A DNA stretch of 10,183 nt from JAZLIL01 sp045617405. GTDB lineage: Bacteria; Bacillota; Clostridia; Lachnospirales; Lachnospiraceae. The stretch covers positions 1 to 10,183 of the forward strand of contig JAZLIL010000019.1 of assembly GCA_045617405.1 (NCBI GenBank), in the 5' to 3' direction. Under the pieces are notes generated by a model. That model ran no database searches. It saw only the letters and a list, made by a program, of their open reading frames with translations, and was not told the DNA's origin. Below, in pieces: positions 1 through 6,334 of the stretch; the first letter of the stretch is position 1; each line of letters opens with the position of its first letter. The position numbers and the translations under genes are program-made.

Positions 1-1
1 G

Positions 2-1444
2 GCATTCCTTGAGATCATGATTGAAGGCGATGCCAACGGCAGAGGCTTCCAGTATCCTATCCCCACTTATTCGATTACAAACAGCTTTGACTGGGCAGAA
101 ACAGAGAACAACAAGCTTTTGTTTGAGATGACGGCAAAGTACGGTACGCCGTATTTCAGCAATTACATCAACTCTGACATGCAGCCCTCAGATGTACGTT
201 CAATGTGCTGCCGTCTGCGTCTTGACTTAAGAGAGCTTCGCAAGAAGTCCGGCGGTTTCTTCGGAAGCGGAGAATCAACAGGTTCTGTAGGTGTTGTAAC
301 CATCAACATGCCGAAAATTGCATACCTGTCAGCAAACGAGGGAGAGTTTTTTAAGCGTCTGGACCGTATGATGGATATTTCGGCACGTTCACTCAAGGTT
401 AAGCGTGACACCATCAAAAAACTGCTTGACGAAGGTCTCTATCCCTACACGAAGAGATATCTTGGAACCTTCGCTAATCATTTCTCAACAATCGGCCTTA
501 TCGGCATGAACGAAGTAGGCCTCAATGCAATCTGGCTTGGAAAGGATCTTACAGATTCCGCTACTCAGGAATTCACAAAGAAGGTTCTCAATCACATGAG
601 AGAGCGTCTCAGTGACTACCAGGAAGAGTACGGCGATCTTTACAATCTCGAGGCAACACCGGCCGAGTCAACAACCTACAGACTTGCCAAGATGGACAGA
701 AAGAGATGGCCCGACATTAAGACAGCAGGCGTTAAGGGCGACACACCTTACTACACAAACAGCTCGCATCTTCCTGTTGATTACACACGTGATGTTTTTG
801 AAGCACTTGATATTCAGGATGAGCTTCAGACCCTTTACACATCAGGAACAGTATTCCATGCATTCCTCGGTGAAAAGCTTCCGAGCTGGCAGTCGGCAGC
901 AAAGCTCGTAAGAACGATTGCCGAGAACTACAAGCTTCCGTACTACACACTTTCACCTACTTATTCAATCTGCAAGAACCACGGTTATCTGACCGGCGAG
1001 CAGTTTACGTGTCCCGAGTGTGGAGAAAAGGCAGAGGTTTACAGTCGTATCACAGGTTACTATCGTCCTGTACAGAACTGGAACGAAGGAAAGACTCAGG
1101 AGTACAAGAACAGAACTGAGTACAGCATCAGCTACAGCCGTTTTGAAAATTCCGAGGTTAAGGAAGAAACCGAAAAGATTACGCTCGACCTCGGAAATGA
1201 CAGTCAGCCTGAGATTCTGAAGGATGGTCTCTATCTCTTTACTACGAAGACATGTCCTAACTGCAGAGCGGCAAAGGAGTATCTCGGAAACAGAGAGTAC
1301 ACCGTCATCGATGCAGAAGAGAATTCAGACATGGCGATTGAAATGGGCATTATGCAGGCTCCCACACTTGTTGTGGTAGAGAACGGAAAGAAGACAAAAT
1401 ACGCTAACGCTTCAAGGATTAAGGGCTACAGCGAGGAACATTGA
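2..1444 (+). CDS. nrdD: Anaerobic (class III) ribonucleoside-triphosphate reductase, C-terminal part, with fused redoxin domain (5' partial)
   Basis: The frame is open from the window edge, so the N-terminus, including the ATP-cone expected in this family, lies outside. NrdD reduces ribonucleotides to deoxyribonucleotides in the cytoplasm using a glycyl radical installed by NrdG. Counting from the first visible Met (base 17): a Cys-Cys pair at residues 64-65 in SDVRSMCCRL probably includes the thiyl-radical cysteine; C319, H322, C332 and C335 look like the zinc site; and RITGYY with G347 (bases 1055-1057) is the glycyl-radical loop. After a linker, residues about 402-475 form a thioredoxin/glutaredoxin-like domain with CPNC (413-416) and a cis-Pro-type APT (448-450). 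That domain probably recycles the active-site disulfide, which suggests a redoxin-dependent rather than formate-dependent enzyme (inference). The stop is 11 bases before the DHFR-like gene; no nrdG follows. Confidence 0.95.
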   Translation, partial: AFLEIMIEGDANGRGFQYPIPTYSITNSFDWAETENNKLLFEMTAKYGTPYFSNYINSDMQPSDVRSMCCRLRLDLRELRKKSGGFFGSGESTGSVGVVTINMPKIAYLSANEGEFFKRLDRMMDISARSLKVKRDTIKKLLDEGLYPYTKRYLGTFANHFSTIGLIGMNEVGLNAIWLGKDLTDSATQEFTKKVLNHMRERLSDYQEEYGDLYNLEATPAESTTYRLAKMDRKRWPDIKTAGVKGDTPYYTNSSHLPVDYTRDVFEALDIQDELQTLYTSGTVFHAFLGEKLPSWQSAAKLVRTIAENYKLPYYTLSPTYSICKNHGYLTGEQFTCPECGEKAEVYSRITGYYRPVQNWNEGKTQEYKNRTEYSISYSRFENSEVKEETEKITLDLGNDSQPEILKDGLYLFTTKTCPNCRAAKEYLGNREYTVIDAEENSDMAIEMGIMQAPTLVVVENGKKTKYANASRIKGYSEEH

Positions 1445-1450
1445 AAGGCG
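1444..1450 (+). promoter_or_regulatory. Ribosome binding site of the DHFR-like gene
   Basis: AAAGGCG overlaps the last base of the nrdD stop and ends 5 bases before ATG 1456. It favours that ATG over an in-frame TTG at 1441, which has no such site. It also suggests translational coupling to nrdD. Confidence 0.6.
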
Positions 1451-1455
1451 ATACC

Positions 1456-1947
1456 ATGAATTGCATTGTAACAGCAGATGCAAACTGGGCAATCGGATAT
1501 AAGGGTAAAATTCTGGTCAGCATTCCTGCTGACCAGAGATTTTTTAGGGACTCAACAATCGATTGCGCAGTTGTTTTTGTACCTGAGATGATAGATGAGT
1601 TCCCGGCAGGAAGACCGGTTCCGGGAAGGAAAAACATAATCCTTGCTTCGGGATTTTGCGGCGAGAGGCGGGATTGTGTTGTTGTATCAAGTCGCGAGGA
1701 GGCACTTCGCGAAATGGAGGGATTTCCCGAAGAGGCAAGATTCTGCGTCGGAAGAGGAAGGGCGGTTGCGGAATTCTTTGATTTGTGCAATACTTGTTAT
1801 GTTACGAAACTTGATGACGCCTATACGTCAGATGAGTACATGGAGGATCTTGACAAGTCGGAATCCTTTGAACTGATTTCGGAATCGGATGAGCAGACAT
1901 GCCATGACATCATCTACACCAGACGCGTATACAGAAGGAAAAAATAA
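1456..1947 (+). CDS. Dihydrofolate reductase-like protein with altered NADPH-site motifs
   Basis: A 163-residue protein of normal DHFR length that aligns to the family end to end. DHFR reduces dihydrofolate with NADPH. Folate-side features are present: the NWAIG loop (10-14), the acidic D26 in IPAD (E. coli D27), F30, R58 in a GRPVPGRKNIIL stretch almost identical to the E. coli segment (E. coli R57), and T117 (E. coli T113). The two NADPH-binding signatures are not. The G-R-H/K-T motif reads V42-P43-E44-M45, and the conserved Gly-Gly is G99-R100, with the following Tyr (E. coli Y100) replaced by V104. The frame is intact with no stops, so this is not a simple pseudogene. It may be a weak or non-catalytic paralogue, or use another cofactor (inference). 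Sitting between nrdD and galM, it is probably co-transcribed with nrdD. No thyA is visible. Confidence 0.8.
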   Translation: MNCIVTADANWAIGYKGKILVSIPADQRFFRDSTIDCAVVFVPEMIDEFPAGRPVPGRKNIILASGFCGERRDCVVVSSREEALREMEGFPEEARFCVGRGRAVAEFFDLCNTCYVTKLDDAYTSDEYMEDLDKSESFELISESDEQTCHDIIYTRRVYRRKK

Positions 1948-1952
1948 AGGAG
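1946..1952 (+). promoter_or_regulatory. Ribosome binding site of galM
   Basis: AAAGGAG overlaps the TAA stop of the DHFR-like gene and lies 8 bases before ATG 1961. It fixes that start although the frame is open further upstream, to 1889. Confidence 0.8.
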
Positions 1953-1960
1953 AATCGGCT

Positions 1961-3001
1961 ATGGTAAAGAAAGAAAGTTTTGGAAAGACAGCAAACGGCA
2001 GGGAAGCATTCCTGTATACCATCACCAACGCAGACGGGATGGAAGTTTCTTTAAGCGATTTCGGAGCAGCACTTGTGTCTGTAAAGCTTCCAAACAGTGA
2101 CGGAACAAAAACTGATGTAGTTTTGGGATACGATGATGCTGCCGGTTATGAGAATGACACCTGCTGTATCGGAGCTACTGTCGGAAGAGTCTGCAACAGA
2201 ATCGGAAATGCTTCCTTCACACTTAACGGAAAAACCTATAAACTCGATGCAAATGATGGTTCCAATACGCTTCACTCAGGCTTTACATCGTTTAGCAGGA
2301 AGTTTTATAAAGCAGAAATCCTTGATAATGAGATGGGAATGGCATTCAGCATTTCATCACCTTCGCTTGAACAGGGGTTCCCCGGAGATCTTGACGCAAC
2401 GATAACCTTTACTCTCACCGAGAATAATGAGCTTGTAATTCACTATGAGGCTCAAAGCAGTGAGGATACTCTCTGCAATTTTACAAACCATAGCTATTTT
2501 AATCTTAGCGGTCATGATGCGGGAAGTATTCTTAATCATGAGCTTGTTCTTGAGGCAAAAAAGTACACACCTACCGATGCAGGTCTCATTCCTACAGGCG
2601 AAGTGAGGGATGTTGCGGGAACACCTTTTGATTTCACGGGTGCCAAGGCTCTCGGACGTGATATTGATGCAGACGATCAGGGATTAAAGGATGCACTCGG
2701 ATATGATGTAAACTTTATTCTCGAGCATAAGACAAGTGAGCCCGAGATGTGTGCAAAGCTCTTTGATGCGGCTTCAAAGAGGACACTTTGTGTTTATACG
2801 ACAGCGCCCTGCGTCCAGTTCTATACGGCAAATCACATGGATCTCGTTGAGGGAAAGTGTGGTGCGAAGTACCGTTTCAGAGGCGGCGTCTGCCTTGAAA
2901 CACAGTTTGCGCCCGATGCGATTAACCATCCTGAGTTTGCGCAGCCGATTCTTCGAAAGGGAGATAAATACGATTCGACAACTATCTTTGCATTTTTGTA
3001 A
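1961..3001 (+). CDS. galM: Aldose 1-epimerase (galactose mutarotase)
   Basis: A 346-residue cytoplasmic protein that interconverts the alpha and beta anomers of galactose or glucose, feeding the Leloir pathway. The usual family length is about 340-350. Visible signatures in order: NRIG (R80), NTLHSG (H105), the catalytic NHSYFNLSG (H177, proposed acid), GYDVNF (D249, substrate contact), and CLETQFAPDA (E313, proposed base) followed by the family-typical INHPEF. No signal peptide or membrane segment is seen. The start is set by AAAGGAG 8 bases upstream. The gene begins 13 bases after the DHFR-like gene and probably shares its transcript; no other galactose gene is in the window. No clear hairpin plus T-tract terminator follows the stop, even though a new promoter begins 55 bases later. 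Confidence 0.95.
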   Translation: MVKKESFGKTANGREAFLYTITNADGMEVSLSDFGAALVSVKLPNSDGTKTDVVLGYDDAAGYENDTCCIGATVGRVCNRIGNASFTLNGKTYKLDANDGSNTLHSGFTSFSRKFYKAEILDNEMGMAFSISSPSLEQGFPGDLDATITFTLTENNELVIHYEAQSSEDTLCNFTNHSYFNLSGHDAGSILNHELVLEAKKYTPTDAGLIPTGEVRDVAGTPFDFTGAKALGRDIDADDQGLKDALGYDVNFILEHKTSEPEMCAKLFDAASKRTLCVYTTAPCVQFYTANHMDLVEGKCGAKYRFRGGVCLETQFAPDAINHPEFAQPILRKGDKYDSTTIFAFL

Positions 3002-3056
3002 AAAAGAAACGGCAGGAACGTTCATTTCCACACGAACCCTGTAATTTTGCAAACGC

Positions 3057-3085
3057 TTGAAAAATCAGACAAAAAGAGGTATAAT
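3057..3085 (+). promoter_or_regulatory. Sigma-A-type promoter for the rel operon
   Basis: TTGAAA (3057-3062) and a perfect TATAAT (3080-3085) are separated by exactly 17 bases, in the only sizeable gap of the window. Transcription is expected to start near 3091-3093, about 190 bases before rel. This is the strongest promoter-like sequence I see here and probably drives rel and the genes after it. Confidence 0.85.
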
Positions 3086-3115
3086 AGCAAACTAAGTTTT
3101 GAGAATTATCGGGGG

Positions 3116-3145
3116 AGTGTGAAAGAGAGCAGAACTTTCATCACT
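3116..3145 (+). promoter_or_regulatory. Stem-loop in the rel leader
   Basis: AGTGTGAAAG (3116-3125) pairs with CTTTCA-t-CACT (3135-3145): ten Watson-Crick pairs with one bulged T at 3141 and a 9-base purine-rich loop. No T-tract follows, so it is not an intrinsic terminator. It overlaps the end of the GGGGGAG and would occlude a GTG at 3119. Confidence 0.5.
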
Positions 3146-3259
3146 GTTTGTGCCAGGGCTTTCGCGCGGAATGGAGATATATTTGAAAAAGGACTTAACG
3201 GCAGAGCAGCGCCTGACGGACTTGATATCAAAACTGTGATTTCATACGACGGGAAATAA
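3119..3259 (+). CDS. Possible 46-residue small protein in the rel leader (doubtful)
   Basis: A GTG at 3119 opens a 46-codon frame ending in TAA 21 bases before rel. Its codon choice (gga, aga, ctt, gat, aac, ggc) resembles the real genes around it, which is why it is listed. Against it, the GGGGGAG lies only one base before the GTG, the start is buried in a stem, no motif or membrane segment is recognised, and I know no family for it. A shorter alternative in another frame, ATG 3171 to TGA 3239 (22 codons), has no better ribosome binding site. The region may instead be wholly non-coding leader RNA. Confidence 0.2.
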   Translation: MKESRTFITVCARAFARNGDIFEKGLNGRAAPDGLDIKTVISYDGK

Positions 3260-3280
3260 TCAAATGAAGGACTAAAGTGA

Positions 3281-5557
3281 ATGGACGATTTTTCTAAGCT
3301 TAGGATTCCGGTAGAAAAGGATTTTACCGAACCGAGCGAACTCTACGATAAGCTAATAGCAACAGTCAGAACCTACAGGCCGAAAAAGGACCTGGAGATT
3401 GTTGACCGCGCTTATGCCGTGGCAAAGAAGGCACACGAGGGACAGCTTAGAAAATCGGGTGAGCCTTACATTATCCATCCGCTCAATGTTGCGCTTATCC
3501 TCGCAGATCTTCGTGCTGACACGGAGAGTATCTGCGGAGGTATTCTGCATGATGTGGTTGAAGATACCGTGATGACAACCGGGGAAGTTGCAAAGGAGTT
3601 TGGCGATGAGGTTGCCCTTCTTGTTGACGGTGTTACAAAGCTGACCCAGATTAATTACACGGCCGATAAGGTTGAAGTCCAGGCGGAGAATTTGAGCAAG
3701 ATGTTCCTTGCAATGGCAAAGGACATCAGAGTCATTATTATCAAGCTTGCGGACAGACTGCACAACATGAGGACAATGCAGTATCAGCAGCCGCATAAGC
3801 AATATGAAAAATCGCGCGAGACAATGGATATCTACGCACCCATTGCACAGCGTCTCGGAATTTCGAAGGTCAAGGTAGAACTCGATGATCTTTCGCTTCG
3901 CTATCTTGAACCGCAGATTTACGCCGATTTATCCGAGAAGGTCAATGCAAAGCTGAAGGAAAAGGAGAACTTCATCAACGAGATTGTAGCTGAAGTCAGC
4001 GAACACCTTGAGGAAGCAAACATAAAAGGAAGCGTCTACGGAAGAGTAAAGCATCTTTTCAGCATCTACAAGAAGATGGTCAACCAGAACAAAATTCTTG
4101 ACCAGGTGTACGACCTTTTTGCAATCAGAATCCTCGTTGAGTCGGATAAGGACTGTTATGCCGCACTCGGAGTCATGCATGAAATGTATAAACCCATCCC
4201 GGGCAGGATTAAGGACTACATTGCAATGCCAAAGCCCAATGGTTACAAGTCACTTCACACTACCCTGATTAACAGAAAGGGTCAGACTTTTGAAGTGCAG
4301 ATCAGAACCTATGAGATGCACGAAGAGGCAGAATATGGTATTGCCGCACATTGGAAATACAAGGCAGGACCGAGCGGTACGGTTACACCTGATGCAGAAG
4401 AGGAAAAGCTGACATGGCTTCGTCAGATACTTGAGTGGCAGCAGGAAATGTCGGATAACAATGAGTTCCTCAGTCTTCTGAAAAACGACCTCAATCTCTT
4501 CTCCGACAGCGTTTACTGCTTTACACCGAAGGGCGATGTAAAGAATCTGCCTGCAGGTTCAACTCCCGTTGACTTTGCCTACAGTATCCACAGTGCCGTC
4601 GGAAACAAGATGGTCGGGGCAAGGGTTAACAATAAGCTTGTTACGCTGGATTATCAGATTCAGAACGGTGACCAGATTGACATCATCACTTCGCAGAATT
4701 CCAAGGGACCGAGCCGGGACTGGCTGAAGATTGTCAAGAGTACGCAGGCAAAGAACAAGATCAATCAGTGGTTTAAGACGGAATTTAAGGAAGAGAATGT
4801 CGAGAAGGGCAGAGACCTGATGCTTTCATATTGCAAAGCAAAGGGAATCACGCTTTCGGATTATCTGAAGCCCGAGTATATGGAGCCTTGCATCAAGAAG
4901 TACGGCTACAAGGAATGGGACAGCATTTATGCTGCAATCGGTCACGGAGCCCTCAAGGAAGGTCAGGTTGTTAACCGCCTCATTGAGGAATATGAAAAAC
5001 ACAACAGGAAGGAACTCACCAACGAGCAGGTTCTTGAGGGAATCGGTGAAATCAGTCTTAATAAGCAAAACAACCGCAATTTTGGCGGTGTAAAATCAAG
5101 TATTGTCGTTCAGGGAATTCACGATATGGCAGTGCATTTTTCACGCTGCTGTTCGCCGGTTCCGGGAGATGAGATTATCGGATTTGTAACAAGAGGACGC
5201 GGAGTTTCGGTTCACAGGACAGACTGCATCAACATCATCAACCTGAGTGAGGAAGACAGGGGACGTCTGATTCCGGCAGAGTGGGACATCAATGAGGAAG
5301 ATCAGTCAAAGGGTGAATTCTTCCAGGCGGAGATTACGCTTTACACAAAAAACAGGAACGGTGTGCTGTTCGATGTTTCGAGGATTCTTTCGGAAAACAT
5401 GATTGACATCACATCGATGAATGTGAGAACGAGCAAGCAGGGAACTGCCACGATTACGGTCGGAATCAACATTCATAACACGCGGATGCTTAACAGCATT
5501 ATTTCAAAGCTTCGGAATGTTGAGGGCCTCATTGACATAGAACGGTCGATGGGCTGA
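3281..5557 (+). CDS. rel: Bifunctional (p)ppGpp synthetase/hydrolase, long RSH (Rel) type
   Basis: A 758-residue protein of normal length for long RSH enzymes, which make ppGpp/pppGpp from ATP and GDP/GTP on starved ribosomes and hydrolyse it otherwise. Domains in order: HD hydrolase (about 40-200) with H66 and an intact HD pair at H90-D91 in HDVVEDT; synthetase (about 250-365) with RIKD (309-312), GYKSLH (321-326) and EVQIRT (338-343); TGS (about 411-471); helical region; Cys-containing zinc-finger-like domain with CC at 623-624, H645 and C649; and a C-terminal ACT domain (about 680-758). RIKD is the RxKD form associated with bifunctional Rel rather than the ExDD form of synthetase-only RelA. 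Start: ATG with AAGGA nine bases upstream. It is first in the operon behind a strong promoter and long leader. Often named relA in Firmicutes. Confidence 0.97.
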   Translation: MDDFSKLRIPVEKDFTEPSELYDKLIATVRTYRPKKDLEIVDRAYAVAKKAHEGQLRKSGEPYIIHPLNVALILADLRADTESICGGILHDVVEDTVMTTGEVAKEFGDEVALLVDGVTKLTQINYTADKVEVQAENLSKMFLAMAKDIRVIIIKLADRLHNMRTMQYQQPHKQYEKSRETMDIYAPIAQRLGISKVKVELDDLSLRYLEPQIYADLSEKVNAKLKEKENFINEIVAEVSEHLEEANIKGSVYGRVKHLFSIYKKMVNQNKILDQVYDLFAIRILVESDKDCYAALGVMHEMYKPIPGRIKDYIAMPKPNGYKSLHTTLINRKGQTFEVQIRTYEMHEEAEYGIAAHWKYKAGPSGTVTPDAEEEKLTWLRQILEWQQEMSDNNEFLSLLKNDLNLFSDSVYCFTPKGDVKNLPAGSTPVDFAYSIHSAVGNKMVGARVNNKLVTLDYQIQNGDQIDIITSQNSKGPSRDWLKIVKSTQAKNKINQWFKTEFKEENVEKGRDLMLSYCKAKGITLSDYLKPEYMEPCIKKYGYKEWDSIYAAIGHGALKEGQVVNRLIEEYEKHNRKELTNEQVLEGIGEISLNKQNNRNFGGVKSSIVVQGIHDMAVHFSRCCSPVPGDEIIGFVTRGRGVSVHRTDCINIINLSEEDRGRLIPAEWDINEEDQSKGEFFQAEITLYTKNRNGVLFDVSRILSENMIDITSMNVRTSKQGTATITVGINIHNTRMLNSIISKLRNVEGLIDIERSMG

Positions 5558-5638
5558 TGAGGCGGATTTTTGTCCGTAATATGTGCAGGCAGCGAAGCGG
5601 ATTGTGAATAACATTGAACAAAGATCAGGAAATTTGAC

Positions 5639-6259
5639 ATGAAGATTACGAGAGTTCCTTTGGGGGCATTTCAGACAAACTGCTATATCGTAGCAAATGA
5701 TGAGAGTAAGGAGGCCTTTGTGATCGATCCCGGTCACAATTATTCAGGGCTTTACAGCAAAATAGAAGAGACGGGATGCAGGCTTACGGCTGTTCTTCTG
5801 ACGCATGCTCATTTCGATCATATCCTCGGACTGCCGGGAATTAAGGAGCGATATGACGTTCCCGTGTACTGTCTTGATGTCGAAAAGGAGCTTCTCGGTG
5901 ATGCGTATCTTAACGGCACCGAGACAATCAAGCGACCTGCCGAGTTTGTTCCCGACGGATGTTTTTGTGACGGTGAGGAGACAAAAATCGCCGGACTGAA
6001 TGTAAAGGTTATTGCGACACCCGGGCATACAAAGGGAAGCACCTGCTACTACCTTGAGGATGAGAAGGTGCTCTTCAGCGGGGATACTCTGTTTAACTGC
6101 GGAATAGGAAGAACAGATCTTGCAACGGGCGATTCTGAAATGATTTTTAAATCACTTACCGAAAGGCTGTTGGTGCTTCCGGAAGATACTGAGGTATTTC
6201 CGGGACACGGACCGGAAACAACAATCGGATACGAAAAGGATAATAATCCGTTCTTTTGA
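5639..6259 (+). CDS. MBL-fold metallo-hydrolase, glyoxalase II-like
   Basis: A 206-residue single-domain metallo-beta-lactamase-fold protein, the usual size for the short YcbL-like subgroup. Metal ligands are complete: THAHFDH (55-61) gives H56, H58, D60 and H61; H130 in TPGHTKGS; D149 in SGDTLF; H190 in PGHGPET. GIGRTD (155-160) is also typical. By family it hydrolyses a thioester or related ester in the cytoplasm, but the physiological substrate cannot be read from sequence, and it lacks the C-terminal substrate-binding domain of classical glyoxalase II. The start is ATG with AGGA eight bases upstream. It follows rel by 81 bases, a gap in which related Firmicutes often carry dtd, and precedes hemZ by 75 bases; this order is common in Clostridia. 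Confidence 0.92.
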   Translation: MKITRVPLGAFQTNCYIVANDESKEAFVIDPGHNYSGLYSKIEETGCRLTAVLLTHAHFDHILGLPGIKERYDVPVYCLDVEKELLGDAYLNGTETIKRPAEFVPDGCFCDGEETKIAGLNVKVIATPGHTKGSTCYYLEDEKVLFSGDTLFNCGIGRTDLATGDSEMIFKSLTERLLVLPEDTEVFPGHGPETTIGYEKDNNPFF

Positions 6260-6334
6260 TGAAAAAAGAGTGCAGCTATTATTAAAAAAGAGCAGACAGA
6301 ATCGGGAGCACTCGTTAATATAAGCAGGAATAGT

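Larger units (their letters stand above)
3092..3280 (+). promoter_or_regulatory. Long untranslated leader of the rel operon
   Basis: About 190 nt separate the predicted transcription start from the rel ATG, which is long for a plain 5' UTR. The leader contains an isolated GGGGGAG at 3111-3117, a hairpin at 3116-3145, a possible long-range pairing of 3154-3160 (CAGGGCT) with 3208-3215 (AGCGCCTG, one bulged G), and a 10-base palindrome TTGATATCAA at 3222-3231. AAGGA at 3267-3271 is the rel ribosome binding site. I do not recognise a T-box, whose conserved antiterminator bulge is absent, nor a known riboswitch core. A regulatory role is inference from length and pairing only. Confidence 0.45.

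Noticed and set aside
3002..3056. Possible terminator after galM
   Set aside because: Only 4-bp pairings such as GGAA/TTCC or CAGG/CCTG are present and no T-tract follows.
3214..3256. ACGACGGGAAA in the rel leader, recalling the 3' core of ykkC-type (guanidine/ppGpp/PRPP) riboswitches
   Set aside because: The other conserved ykkC blocks are missing from the leader, so the resemblance is to one short purine-rich stretch only. An Rfam/Infernal scan would settle it.
3353..3802. 149-codon open frame on the minus strand inside rel
   Set aside because: It is fully antisense to the conserved HD domain of rel and has no motif; a shadow of codon bias.
5562..5576. CGGA-TTTTTG-TCCG hairpin just after rel
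   Set aside because: The stem is 4 bp and the T run is in the loop, not after the stem, so it is not a credible intrinsic terminator.
6262..6295. Two AAAAAAGAG(T)GCAG/AAAAAAGAGCAG direct repeats between the MBL gene and hemZ, and an A-AAA-AAG slippery sequence
   Set aside because: The A-rich match is short and imperfect. The slippery heptamer lies after the MBL stop codon, so frameshifting there has no coding consequence.
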